From the NCBI GenBank assembly GCA_905331475.1, contig CAJNYU010001802.1, positions 62,001 to 126,000 on the forward strand: a stretch of DNA of 64,000 nucleotides, given 5' to 3'. Position 1 is the stretch's first letter, and the number at the start of each line of letters is the position of its first letter. The position numbers and the translations under genes were made by a program. This document shows positions 51,801 to 61,632 of this stretch, piece by piece. The notes under the pieces were generated by a model. The model had not been told where the DNA came from. It searched no databases and saw only the letters and a list, made by a program, of their open reading frames with translations. This stretch comes from Rotaria socialis. Lineage: Eukaryota; Rotifera; Eurotatoria; Philodinida; Philodinidae.

Positions 51801-52089
51801 GTTTATGATGAACTTTTTCGATATCGAAGACAAATATGCGCTCAATGTGAGATAAATTTTCAATATCAGATAATATTTTTGGAGCATCAGAAATCGAAGA
51901 AATGAGGATAATTTTTTCTTGATCAATTGATTTTATGTAATGAATGCATGATTCAATTTCAGTATGAATCACAACATAATCATTGATCTCACAGAGCCGT
52001 TTTTGTATTTTTTCTACATTATCGTATGACTCGACTTCTGAGTCCACCCAAACAAGAGTGAGGAACTCTTTATTATCCGTTCTTTCCAT
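48874..52089 (-). CDS. Paralogous TPR protein with degenerate ADP-ribosyltransferase domain
   Basis: An intronless 1,071-aa ORF starting MERTDNKEFLTLVWVD. It has the same layout as the neighbour at 45017-47947: an alpha/beta domain (LTLVWVDSEVES, KIILISSISDAPK, ERIFVFDIEK), an ART-like core and about fourteen or more 42-residue TPRs (LSNIGNVLYQQSKYNEAI consensus). In the core the arginine is kept (FVYRRM, R262), but the FLSTS equivalent reads LLETT and the SEQE equivalent reads SGKE, with Gly-339 in place of the first glutamate. Catalytic transfer is therefore unlikely, and the protein may act as a scaffold or regulator. The two genes are tandem, same strand, 926 bp apart and strongly diverged, so the duplication is old. 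Reading frame is intact, implying retained function. Confidence 0.86.
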   Translation of the reverse strand: MERTDNKEFLTLVWVDSEVESYDNVEKIQKRLCEINDYVVIHTEIESCIHYIKSIDQEKIILISSISDAPKILSDIENLSHIERIFVFDIEKVHHKQTFLKHSKLMGIYDELDMLCLEIQEQVNFIHNQMVRFSFVDHNAGLTQDLSKQTTDLLWFQLERDVILQIPGNKQEMIDACRLYDRDNLKVLEMIDHFENEYRSDEATQSYLKKSFLYKIVNKPLRIEDFDELYKFRYFVKDLNENIACGRRKMSQSTKETLFVYRRMKINQDEIDKFKENEGNLAAIHGLLETTSIRSTALTQVIKVVRQADMIPVLLEIESDLNQNVIFTDTIQWGDLSSGKEIRFVSNVTFRLEKVKTGEKVLLMALKVSTDGEPIKQKYIEDTHRQIENLSMKILFARLMCDIGLWNPSQQFLEHLLIDSNSNDEDIARIEWSLGNILQCKGEWIEARKCYDRMINTEPACSKHSADILSAIGDIPFSEGKYEEAYQCFERALVTREKFYFSGHALMATGRFGIGNILQKRAKYDEAFHSHQQALIIQDKNYKYRSNDLAISLPCIGNVLYQHEKYDEAIEFFQRSLGMREKFHPLNHTNTTTMLNNIGLALYKEKKYDGAIEFYERSLAMDYKYDPLNHTRIAVILSNIGNVLYQQSKYNEAIVSYQRSLAIREKFDPLNHNGIAVVLINIGNALYQQSKYDEAVNFYQRSLAIREQFDSLNHTSIIKMLNNIGMALYRQEKYDGAIEFYQRSLAMGEKFDPLNHTGIAVVLSNIGNALRQQSKYEEAVDFYHRALRTYETYCPSNHVSVAGCLVGIGHSLKGQEKFNEASAFYNRALDSYEKHSPNHMGIATCLHNIGNILIEQRRFDQAVAFKQRALEKVKINRPNDKLKIAIDVMEIGNILFEQAEYDESLDFYQEALVLLEQYCPDCGLKIADCLSWISVNFYRMAHYDASIEYLERCLCVREASLPSLDLIIAKTLSDLAIVQKKRRQYELSLAYRLNSFLISDKLLPPNDQTIGLRLSEIGEMYEELDQPKIALDYYRRALVIYRERLPSFHEDLRNIERHVQRISEDLHMELS

Positions 52090-53636
52090 GATTGATGCTG
52101 CGCTTTTTTGTAGAAAAATGGCGTATATTTAAAAAATGCTTAAAAATATGAGTGTAGCTGTGACTGTCTACAGAGAAAAAGTGCAGCGACACCCCTCTGT
52201 TGAATTATATTTACAGAAATTTTCAGTTACATGAATAAGGTAGAGGAGTAGTACGGGTAAGTTTCGATAGCAGTACGATGTTATTCTACTTACAATTCAA
52301 TTGCTTGAATTGTAGAACAAATGAGAGCGCTTATATGCGTTGGATAATCAGCTTTGCATGGCATATTTATACACAGCAGTCCAAGGAGGTAACTGGTTTT
52401 TCCCAATTGCGAAAAAATAAGTATACAATCACTTCCTCAAAACACTGAGCAAAAATCCGATAGAAATTAGTCACACGATTAATTTTACTCTGTTCTGATG
52501 CAATATCGATTATCAGCTGCTTTTTTTCACCTTGGCTTACGCTGTAGTCTCCTTCTAGAACATATCGATATTACTCATAGTAAATATCATCAGTGGAAAG
52601 TGACAACGTGTCTCGACAAGAGCTACGTATGATTATTTACTTTCACATCAATAGCATAATTGAATCAGTTCAATAAATACGAATAGTCATTATCAATAAG
52701 TCACAAAATAAATTCCTTGGTTTATTTTTTTCCAGACGATGAATTTTATCGAAATTCGATTTTTGTGAAATTAAACAAAATTAAATTAAAGAATAAAATT
52801 AGGATACTGGAAGGATTCAAGCCTTCGTTCCTATAGTGAATCTGCTAACTGCGATGATTCCACTTGCGGACACTGTCTGATAGACTATTAGTGTTATGAC
52901 TGTCTGTGTTGTTTATTTAAAATGTTTATCGACGAATATTGATGTACAAAAAAAAAATACTCTGTTTCTATGAGTTAGGATAAAATTGTACTTCTGACTA
53001 TTTTGTTACATATTCATAGTTGAGAATTTTTTATCTTTCAACTAGAAATCTATCAAGCACTGTAAGCTAATATAAGAGATGATAAACCAATAAATATTAT
53101 GCATTACTAATTGTAGTTCAATCGTTTTATTATTGTCAACTTCTTATTCACTAGGCCGATACGAATCGATATTATTTTTACTGTTGAGAAAAAAATCATC
53201 TTCCCAGATCTCTTCATACTTCTACGCATAGCCGATCATCATCTGCATTCATTTCGAGTGTCTTGCTGGATTATTTTCTGCATTGCACGTTCATTTTTCT
53301 TTCTCATTTTATCAATTCGCACATATTTGATATTCTTTGAGAATCAAAAATATGCAATGGAATTCTATTGAAAGAACGCAAAAATTTAGCCTCCGACGAA
53401 AATGAGTCCATCAATTAGTTGCCTGTAGTGTTGTTATTTAATGAATTAGCGTAACGAATAGGCTTGTCATATTGAATTGATTACGGTGTTGTTTTCTCTT
53501 CAATGAACAAGTGGTTGTATCCAATAGAAACGATCGATTTTCCAACATTAAGAATTCATTGGACGAAACTCTAATATTCATCGGCTTCAAATAGGTATCG
53601 AAATTGATGCGTTAACTTCATTCAAACATTCATAAC
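52090..53636. other. Gene-poor interval
   Basis: No coding signal on either strand that I can support. An IR at 52810-52835 resembles a tRNA T-arm superficially but does not fold into a tRNA. Confidence 0.55.
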
Positions 53637-54239
53637 ATGGAAAACGAACTGCATAGTTACGAAGAGACAATTGCTAAATCATCGAATTCATCTTCACCGA
53701 CATTCAAGTAATTCTTATTTCTTTCGATTAATCTAGTAAATTTAATGAAACTTGTTTTTGTTTTAGTTCATGTTGGTTTGCTTACTCATCTTTATTCAAT
53801 TCCGTTCGTCCGACAACACCTAAAGTTCGACATAATTTTAAAAGTATTGATGAACTTCTTTCTCCGTTGAAAACGAACGGTAAGTCAAAATATTCTTGTT
53901 TGAACGAATTAGTCATTTATGATTTTAGATGAAACCGGATATAATTCACAACTATCAAGTGCATTTCGAAGTCAAAATAATGGCGACGAAAATGAAAAAC
54001 CAACGAAATCTTCCCGATCACAGAATAAATCCAAAACCATTCGTACGGCATTTACAGATGAGCAACGGGAATATCTTGATCGTTTCTATTCCACAAATCG
54101 TTATCCTGATCCATCACAAATTGAAACCCTATCACAATTGTTATCACTCGATGAAAAAGTGGTTCGTGTATGGTTTCAAAATAAGCGATCACGAGAGAAA
54201 AGTCATCCACGAAATTCAACTATGATGAACACTATGTAG
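53637..54239 (+). CDS. Homeodomain transcription factor, class uncertain
   Basis: Three exons, 53637-53707, 53767-53879 and 53929-54239, join in frame into 164 aa. A short Ser-rich N terminus contains NFKSIDELLSPLKTN, which may be a small repression motif. The homeodomain near the C terminus begins SKTIRTAFTDEQREYLDRFY and ends with recognition helix KVVRVWFQNKRSREK (W48, F49, Q50, N51). The VVRVWFxNxR pattern resembles POU-class recognition helices, but the POU-specific domain is absent from these exons and position 50 is Gln instead of Cys. A divergent PRD-like or HDX-like factor is equally possible. The protein ends only about 11 residues after the homeodomain. AATAAA-like signals follow the stop near 54283. 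Confidence 0.86.
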
Positions 54240-54442
54240 CAAAACTTCACTTCTTGTCCGTATTAGGTTTCTTTTTCTTTTATAATAAATCGTTTAATTC
54301 TCAGATAGTCACTGAATGCTTTTATGAACTATAATTCGACCCATACCCAAATGAGTGAATTTTTGTTCCACTCAATCATTTATTTTAAACAAGTAAAACA
54401 TAGTAGAACAAAATAACAAGTGTTACACTTTTTGTTTTGTTT

Positions 54443-55108
54443 TTATACTCTGGGCGCTCCGTGAGCATCTGGCATACGCTCAATCGTATAACGATGACCA
54501 TGTAAATACATAATCGGTACACCAGGAATTTTGCGTATGCGTTGTTTTAATTCACGATCGCATGTTGCAACAATATAACATTTATGTTGTGTCACACGTT
54601 GCACGATACAGTCGTCAGCATAGGAACCTTTATGTGAACATGGTAGACGTTCAAAACGTGGGTCCTTTGCGATGCGTAATGCTACACGATATTTTGCACC
54701 TAGTTTTTCGATTTCCGCCATTACACAATCGGTTATATATGGAGTACATTTCGCATAGAGACAATCCATCATTGATTGAATGATATCTAATTTAACTTTG
54801 ATGGAAAAGTTAATGAAATTTGTATCGATCAAGATGTGATATGGTGGACCTGAATAAATAAAACGTTTTCCAAAAGAATGTTCAAATTAAAGCAAAGAGA
54901 GCATACCGAGTTGTGTATTGTATCGAAAGAAGAGGGCTGATGTAACCGGTGCAACTTTTTTTTCAGTAATTTCACCAATAGATTTCTTTTCTTGTTTTTT
55001 ATCATGATTTTTTGGTTTCATACGATCCTTTGCTTTGAGTCTCGCATCCGTTAATTTAATCATTCGTTTCATTTCAGCGAAACGTTTTTGACCTTTTGGA
55101 CGAGCCAT
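54443..55108 (-). CDS. FCF1: FCF1/Utp24 PIN-domain rRNA-processing endonuclease
   Basis: Two exons, 55108-54907 and 54849-54443, give 202 aa, close to the human 198. The lysine-rich N terminus ([20 protein letters not shown]) is followed by [42 protein letters not shown] and [28 protein letters not shown], ending in [13 protein letters not shown]. These are the PIN-domain acidic residues (D of IDTNF, E of [10 protein letters not shown] of YADD, D of TCDREL) that bind metal. FCF1 is a component of the small-subunit processome and cuts pre-18S rRNA at the 5' end and in ITS1. It lies 134 bp downstream of MCCC1 on the same strand. An acceptor-like ATTTTTAG occurs 15 bp before the ATG. Confidence 0.97.
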
Positions 55109-55242
55109 GATAATAAAAACAATCTAAAAATGATATTCATAGAGACAAATACTACCAGTTTCCAAACAAAGCAAAAGGAAAAGAAAAGAAAACACAGGAA
55201 GCAATGGTTTAGTCTCCAGGTCTTAAAATTCCTGTGCTCGTT

Positions 55243-57995
55243 TTATTTTTTGTCGTCAGCAACGAATGTTAATAGAATTTCGCCTTTTTTAGCCACTTTC
55301 CCGACTGTTGCGTTCACTTTTGCAATAATACCGTCCTTTGATGCTTTAATAACATGTTCCATTTTCATCGCAGTCATTATTAATAAAGGTTGTCCTTTTG
55401 TTACAGCGGTACCTTCTTCAACAAGTATTTTATCGATAAGACCTGGCATTGGTGCGACGGGATCACCAGCTGCAGCGCCTAGGCCAGACGAAGCAATTTG
55501 AGCAAGAAATGATGGTTGCTGTAGTTTAAAATCAAGCGAAGCCCGACTGACATTCGAATAGAATGTACATGTATCACCATCGATATGAACGCGACATCGA
55601 AATTGATGGCCATCAATGAGAAGAACAACTTCATCGGTCGATGAGCGAATTTCAACAGGATACGTTTTATTGTCGTAAGTAACAAGTAAATTCGAATTAC
55701 TAATACGTTCGATTTGAAATTGATAATCTAAAGAAAATTCATATTTTTCATGGTGACCTTATTTATCGAATGAAAATAATATTTACTTTTGTTATCATAG
55801 ATTAATGTTAAGGATTCTTTTTGTTGAAAATTTAAACGAAATGAATTGTTATGTGTTGAAAAAAATGATGGCGCACCGTCTAGAATAAAGAAATCTTGTT
55901 TACATAGGTGTATCGCAAAATCGCGGATGAAGAATTCAGATCAAAAGTCCAGCTCCCCGTACTGCTTGAAATCATTGATATTAGTCAAGAATCACCTTCT
56001 TGGAGATCTACGCCAAGATGAAGCAGATCTTTTAATCGAAAACTAATCTATTGGAAGGCCAATAAAAAATTGACTTCTATTCTCTACTTTTTTTAATCAA
56101 AATTTTCAATAGTTTCGTAGGACAATCATAGATCCTGAAAATAATATCTATATAAATGCTATTCTTTGAGCTGAAAGACAAACTACGAACCTGTATTATA
56201 TTTTAATCCTAGCTGAGATTGAATATAAGTCGAAGCAGCAGCTACGGCTAAACTTGGAGTTATTTGTTGTACATGAAATAAAACATCTTTATTTTCTTTG
56301 ATAAAATCCGTATGAACATTTCCTAATTGAAATTGTGCATTATCGCAAAGAGACATTAAAAATGGAATATTTGTTTTCAATCCACCAACCTAGAGTTTTT
56401 ATTTTCAAAAGAAATATTTTCATCTAGGAAAAATGTTATTTACTCACGTAATACTGTTGTAGCGCATGACGAAGTTTTTGCAATGCACTTGTTCGATTTG
56501 ATGACCAAGCAACTAGCTTAGCAATCATTGGATCATAATGTACAGATACTTCATCACCTTCGATAACACCAGTTTCGACACGAATTTTACCATCTTCGCC
56601 AGTGGGTGGCGTTCGTAAATAACTCAAACGACCGCTACCGGGCATAAAATCATTTTCGGGTTCTTCAGCATAAATACGTGCTTCAAATGCATGTCCTCTC
56701 AATTTGATGTCGTCTTGTTTCATCGGGAGAACTTCACCTTGAGCAACTTTTATTTGCCATTCAACAAGATCAGTACCCGTAATCATTTCTGTTATTGGAT
56801 GTTCAACTTGTAAGCGTGTATTCATTTCCATAAAATAAAATTCTTGGTTTTCATCCATAATAAATTCTACTGTTCCGGCTCCGACATAGCCAACTGCTCG
56901 AGCGGCTTTTACGGCTGCTTCACCTAATTTTTTTCGTGTTGACCAATCAAGACCAGGCTATTATGAAAATAAACACTATTCTTTCTCACGAAACTTTACG
57001 AGAAGACGACTCTATGCGTACCGCTGGTGCTTCTTCAATTATTTTTTGATGTCTTCGTTGGACACTACAATCTCGTTCGAATAAATAAACATAATTTTTA
57101 TGCATATCACCAAATACTTGTACTTCAACGTGACTAAAAATAAAAAAGAAGAAGATAGGATATCAATAAATTGAATATGAAAATTCTTTCACTGTTACCG
57201 TGGACGTTGAATAAATTTTTCGAGTAAAACTGCTTCGTCATTAAACGATTTTCTTGATTCAGATTTAGCAGCGTTGAGTTTATCCAAAAATTCACCTTCG
57301 TTAAATGCAATACGCATACCCTACAAATATCAATTATAATTTCTGAAGAAGAAGTGTCCTGTTTTCAAATGATAAACTTACTTTTCCTCCACCACCTCTT
57401 ACAGCTTTAATCATAATAGGATAACCAATTTTTTTTGCTTCACTAGTCAATGTCGCTTCTGATTGATCATCACCATGATAACCAAATATAACAGGTACAT
57501 TTGCATCGTGCATGATAATTTTACTTAAATTTTTAATACCCATATCACCTAAAACGAAGTAAAATGCTTATTTTAAAATATTTTTAATATACACAACAAA
57601 CATACGAATCGCATTTGGTGGTGGACCAATAAATATAAGATTATTTTCTTTACACATGGTACAAAATTCATAATTTTCCGATAGGAAACCATAACCTGGA
57701 TGAATAGCTTGTGCATTGGTTCGTTTTGCAGCTTCGATTATTTTATCTTTACGTAAATAACTTTGAAGAGCTTGTGGTGGACCTATATGAATGGCTTCAT
57801 CAGCCTTGAATATCAAAACCTAACATAGAGAACACGAACAAAACGTCTGTCTCGACATACCATTCGAACATGTAATGCATCCCGATCAGCATCTGAAAAT
57901 ACGGCAACCGATTGAAGACCAAGACGCTGTGCAGTACGTATAACTCGGCATGCTATTTCACCACGATTCGCAATAAGTATTTTACTGAAGGTCAT
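55243..57995 (-). CDS. MCCC1: Methylcrotonoyl-CoA carboxylase alpha (biotin) subunit
   Basis: Nine exons (57995-57861, 57804-57606, 57548-57382, 57320-57199, 57133-57022, 56957-56448, 56389-56191, 55879-55787, 55727-55243) join in frame into 673 aa. The biotin carboxylase part starts [18 protein letters not shown] and has the ATP-grasp loop [25 protein letters not shown] and [27 protein letters not shown] and the C-terminal carrier domain [11 protein letters not shown] (biotinylated Lys) place it in the MCC type, not propionyl- or acetyl-CoA carboxylase. It carboxylates 3-methylcrotonyl-CoA in leucine degradation with the beta subunit MCCC2, normally in the mitochondrial matrix. The ORF starts directly at [13 protein letters not shown] without a presequence; the roughly 40-residue leader seen in vertebrates is missing or lies in an unseen exon. 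Intron 55880-56190 is 311 bp. Confidence 0.96.
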
Positions 57996-58230
57996 TGTAA
58001 TCGTGTGAGATTCGCTTTGGTTCTTACGGAAAATATATCATATCTGTGAAATAGATAATTGTCAATAATCTTCTGTGTTCTTTTTTACACTTAAAAAGAC
58101 GAAAAAGAAGAACAGAGAAAAAACAAGATTATATTTACAGAAAAAAAAATTAAAAAACAAGGAACACATTTTTTAAATACTTGATTGCACTTACAGATTC
58201 AAAATAGAAAAAACAAACAAAAAAGATCTG

Positions 58231-59300
58231 TTAAAGTTTCATTGTATCAACATCCTGATATATACGATTTGTTGTTGGCTGTTGTTCAGCAGATTCAATA
58301 ACAGTTGCATATCTTTCAGATAAATCATCGCCTAGGCCACTACCACCAGCTGATGGTCGCGTATAATAATAGGCTTGTTGACTTTGATGCACTGTACCCG
58401 ATGCACTACCGTTGGCGATTTCAGCGTATAGATCACTACCTGTCGTTGTACCACGTTCACTATTTACAGACGAATAATAATTTTCACGCATTTGTTGTTG
58501 TTGCTGTTGCTGTTCTTCCATTTGTAAGCGTTGTGCACGGTATTGTAATGATTCTCGTGTTATGACTTCATCGTAATGAGGACGACGACTAGAATCATTG
58601 ATATTTGTAGTTGTACTACCATAGACTTGAGGTAAAAGCGGTGGTAATGGCGGCGGCGGCGGAGGAGGAGGAGGTGGGGGCGGATGTTCAGGTGGATTTT
58701 GAGATGCCATTGTGTATCCAGTTAAATATGAACTTCCAGAGAAGATTGCTTGTGGTGATGCAGAACTAGAAATGAAAATATTGCATAGCCTATGATCTGA
58801 TGTTACATCTTCAAGACCACTTACGTAGTAGTCGATGCTGGCGATGAACCTTGTCTAATGGCCGCTGCAATCGCAGCCGTTGCATTTGGTGTTGTTCTCA
58901 TTTCACTATTTCCTACTGATCTTGTTTTATCAACAGTAGCATAGAGTTGTGTATCATCGTCGAATGATTGTTGTTGAGATCGAATTGGTGTTAATTTCGT
59001 ATAACCTCCATATTCCATCGATGTTGTCGAATCTCTAAAATCAGTATTAATACGTATTTCTCCATCACCTGATGAACCAATAATTTTTTCATAATCTGAT
59101 TCCATGGGAATAATGGCTGCATCAGATGATAATGGCAATGGTGCTAAAGTAACAGTTGTGGTTTTCAATGAATCAACATTTCCATTATTTGATGATACAC
59201 TGTATGTAGCACGATCACGTTTAAAACAGAAACAAAATGAAAAGGTCATGATGAATGACACTGAACTACCAACCAGTAAACTAGTTAGCCAATCGATCAT
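58231..59300 (-). CDS. Single-pass membrane protein with repeated tyrosine motifs
   Basis: Two exons, 59300-58825 and 58765-58231, join in frame into 336 aa. Residues 5-27 are a hydrophobic anchor (TSLLVGSSVSFIMTFSFCFCF) followed by KRDRATYS, so nearly the whole protein is a cytoplasmic tail. It contains Y-x-x-hydrophobic sites in similar settings: LYATV, LYAEI, RYATV, IYQDV, YTKL and DYEKI, which look like SH2 or PTB docking sites. A run of proline (about 12) and a QQQQQQQ segment follow the second exon's start. I do not recognise the family. A larger ectodomain encoded by upstream exons is possible, but an acceptor-like GATATTTAG 36 bp before the ATG suggests a complete 5' end. It sits 171 bp downstream of the dehydrogenase gene and 235 bp upstream of MCCC1. 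Confidence 0.62.
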
Positions 59301-59471
59301 CGTTTTTCACGAGATCTATTCGAAATAGATTTCATCTAAATATCAAGAGTAAAAATATAGGTTCATTTTTAAATAAATTGCGTGGGATTAAAAAATGAAC
59401 GTTAAATTAAAAGATTACGTAGGGAGTAAAAATCAAAGATTAGAGTAGAAAAATATGTTTGAATAGATAAT

Positions 59472-60698
59472 TTAAGAAGATTTTTGATGACGACCAGTAA
59501 ATGTATCCATTGAATGATGAAGACCAATCATATCTTGTACTTCAAGTTGAGCATCTGTTGTTGACATTCTAATATTAGAACAAAAAAAAAGAAGACATTC
59601 TCCTTCTTCTTGAGATTTTTATTCTAACCTGTTTAAAAGAAGAGAAAGGATCAATAATTTCGGTATAAGCAACAGATGTTGATTTTTTCGTATAGCTTCA
59701 ACTATTAAATCACATACATTGTCTTGTTGTAACAATGGAGCCACCTCGCTACAACAAAGAATCGAAATTTAATTATAAATGTTTTCTCTGATGATAAAAT
59801 TTACCTCGTCTTAACACCGTCAAACATTCCTGTATTAATAAAACTTGGACAAACAACAGTTGTTTTAATACCGCGTTTTTTTAAACCATATAATTCATGT
59901 CTAAATAAATCAAAAATTTAAAAATGAACCATTTACACGGATGAAAATCTTACGTTAATGATTCATGTAAACCAACAGCAGCAAATTTCGATGAACAATA
60001 GTCAACTAAACCTGATGTACCAACTAGACCAGCACCACTCGCAATCGTTACAATATGACCATGGTTATTTTCTAACATCGATGGTAAAAATGCTTTTAAA
60101 ATCTTCATAGAACAAATCAATAAATTAGAAGAAAAAATTACAAATTTTTAATCGAAATTTACCCAGAAATGTGCCATAATATTAACATCGAATGTACGTT
60201 GAATCGATGAATCACTGCATTCCAGAAAATTTTTACCTGAAACAATGCCGGCATTATTAATAACCATTGTTACTTGACCAACTGTTTCCTGAACCTAAAT
60301 AAGCAACAACAAAAAAATATTTCTCATGTAGCACGACAGAAATCGAAATTTATATTATTTACTTTTTTTGCGCATTCATAAATATTTTCCTTTTTTGTTA
60401 AATCACATTTGAATGCATGAACACGCTTTGAATTTGTTGCATTATTTAATTCTTCAGCAACACGAATATTATTTTCATGATCAACATCCCATAAAACAAG
60501 TGTGCAACCAAGACGAGCCAATCGTTGAGCTACACCTTTTCCCAGTCCACTTGCAGCACCAGTGATAAGAACAATGTCGGAACTTACATCTTTCAGTGGA
60601 GGACCACCAGCAAAAAGATTGATTAAACCAAGAAACCAATGTTTGAATAAAACAGAAAGCACTAACGTATGCTGATAGATAAGACTTGCTAGACCCAT
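59472..60698 (-). CDS. Membrane-anchored short-chain dehydrogenase, SDR16C/RDH10-like
   Basis: Six exons (60698-60363, 60294-60163, 60102-59954, 59900-59805, 59748-59629, 59568-59472) give 309 aa. An N-terminal hydrophobic helix ([18 protein letters not shown]) anchors it in the ER or lipid-droplet membrane. The Rossmann fold shows [11 protein letters not shown] for cofactor binding, NNAG, and the catalytic Ser (TIASGAG) and YCSSK (Tyr and Lys). The LWDVDHE acidic end of strand 2 suggests preference for NAD+. Sequence and size fit SDR16C members (RDH10, RDHE2, HSD17B11/13), which oxidise retinol or sterols; the substrate cannot be decided. TMEM208 ends 107 bp upstream on the same strand, and an acceptor-like TTTTGTTCTAG lies 19 bp before the ATG. 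Confidence 0.87.
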
Positions 60699-60805
60699 GG
60701 TCGGTTTTTTTCTTAATCTAGAACAAAATCAACTAATGACATATTTTTGTACGTATATTTGTTTATTAACATTGGATAAATAGAACGAAAAAGACGTCTT
60801 TTTTA

Positions 60806-61632
60806 TTAATGGCGATTGACACGAACAATTTTTCGTTTTACACCTTTTTTCCCATCATTGTCTTCATCTTGTTCTTCATTTTTTCCACCGTTACGTAATT
60901 GAGCGTAAGGTGAAAAGAAAAATAACATTATTCCTTTGTAGACAGCATAGAGTGGAATCTAAAATAGAGGCATAACAAATTATTGCAAAAATAAAATTTT
61001 TCTGATTCATACAATTAACAGTGACCACCAAAAATATCGATGAATTAAACTAGTGGATTGTGCAAAAACAATAACCAAAATAACATCTTTAGCATATCTA
61101 AATAAGATTATATAGACATCATAAAACTGGATCACAGTAATAAAACTTACTCTGAAATACTTCCTTCTAAATTTAAATCAGTGACGCTACCACCTGATTT
61201 CGTTGTACCAATCTGACGCATAAATGACCACACGTACCATGCAGCAATAGATGATACCACAAAAAAAATCTTCATAAAGAGATGAGATGATTAATTGTCG
61301 AGTTCAATGCAATGTGAAAATAGTTTCTTACTAGAGAATACAATGCAAGTCCGGTGAAATAGTAAAATGCTAAGTGTGCAGCAAGAAAAACAACCTAGAT
61401 CGTATGTGAAACTTAGTAAAAACAGTATTTCTACAATATAAAATCTTACATTAGCTACTGTTAAGATATTTTTGTAAAATTGAATTGTTTCAGCATTTTC
61501 TTTAACTATTTGTGCATCACCTTTTGTTGCTTGTTTGCCTTTTTTCTATAAATAAGCAAGAAAATGCACTCGACCATGATATTCATAAAAAAAACGTACT
61601 TTTGTTCCACTGGCTGATCCGACAGAAAACAT
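60806..61632 (-). CDS. TMEM208: TMEM208 (SND2) ER membrane protein
   Basis: Six exons (61632-61600, 61545-61450, 61394-61332, 61269-61151, 61097-61013, 60958-60806) join in frame into 182 aa, near the 173 aa of human TMEM208. The order is a basic Gly/Lys N terminus (GTKKKGKQATKGDAQI), ENAETIQFYKNILTVAN, and hydrophobic segments LAAHLAFYYFTGLALYSLIFF, DVILVIVFAQSTSLI and YFWWSLLIPLYAVYKGI. Then come FSPYAQL and a highly charged C terminus rich in Lys and Arg. The DLNLEGSISEYAKDVI stretch matches the family signature DLNMEQGMAEHLKDVI. TMEM208/SND2 belongs to the SRP-independent route for inserting membrane proteins into the ER. TATTTAG directly abuts the ATG. It is the 5'-most gene of the packed minus-strand block. 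Confidence 0.87.

Larger units (their letters stand above)
54443..61632 (-). other. Head-to-tail five-gene block, operon-like
   Basis: TMEM208, the SDR, the tyrosine-motif protein, MCCC1 and FCF1 are all on the minus strand, with gaps from stop to next ATG of 107, 171, 235 and 134 bp. Each ATG has an unpaired polypyrimidine-AG acceptor 0-50 bp upstream. Known bdelloid spliced-leader trans-splicing could mature such a polycistron; co-transcription is inference. Confidence 0.5.

Noticed and set aside
52800..52880. tRNA-like T-arm (GAAGG/CCTTC stem)
   Set aside because: Loop is not TTC-type and no matching acceptor or anticodon stems were found.
55846..56046. Plus-strand ORF in an MCCC1 intron
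   Set aside because: No motif; overlaps an MCCC1 exon antisense.
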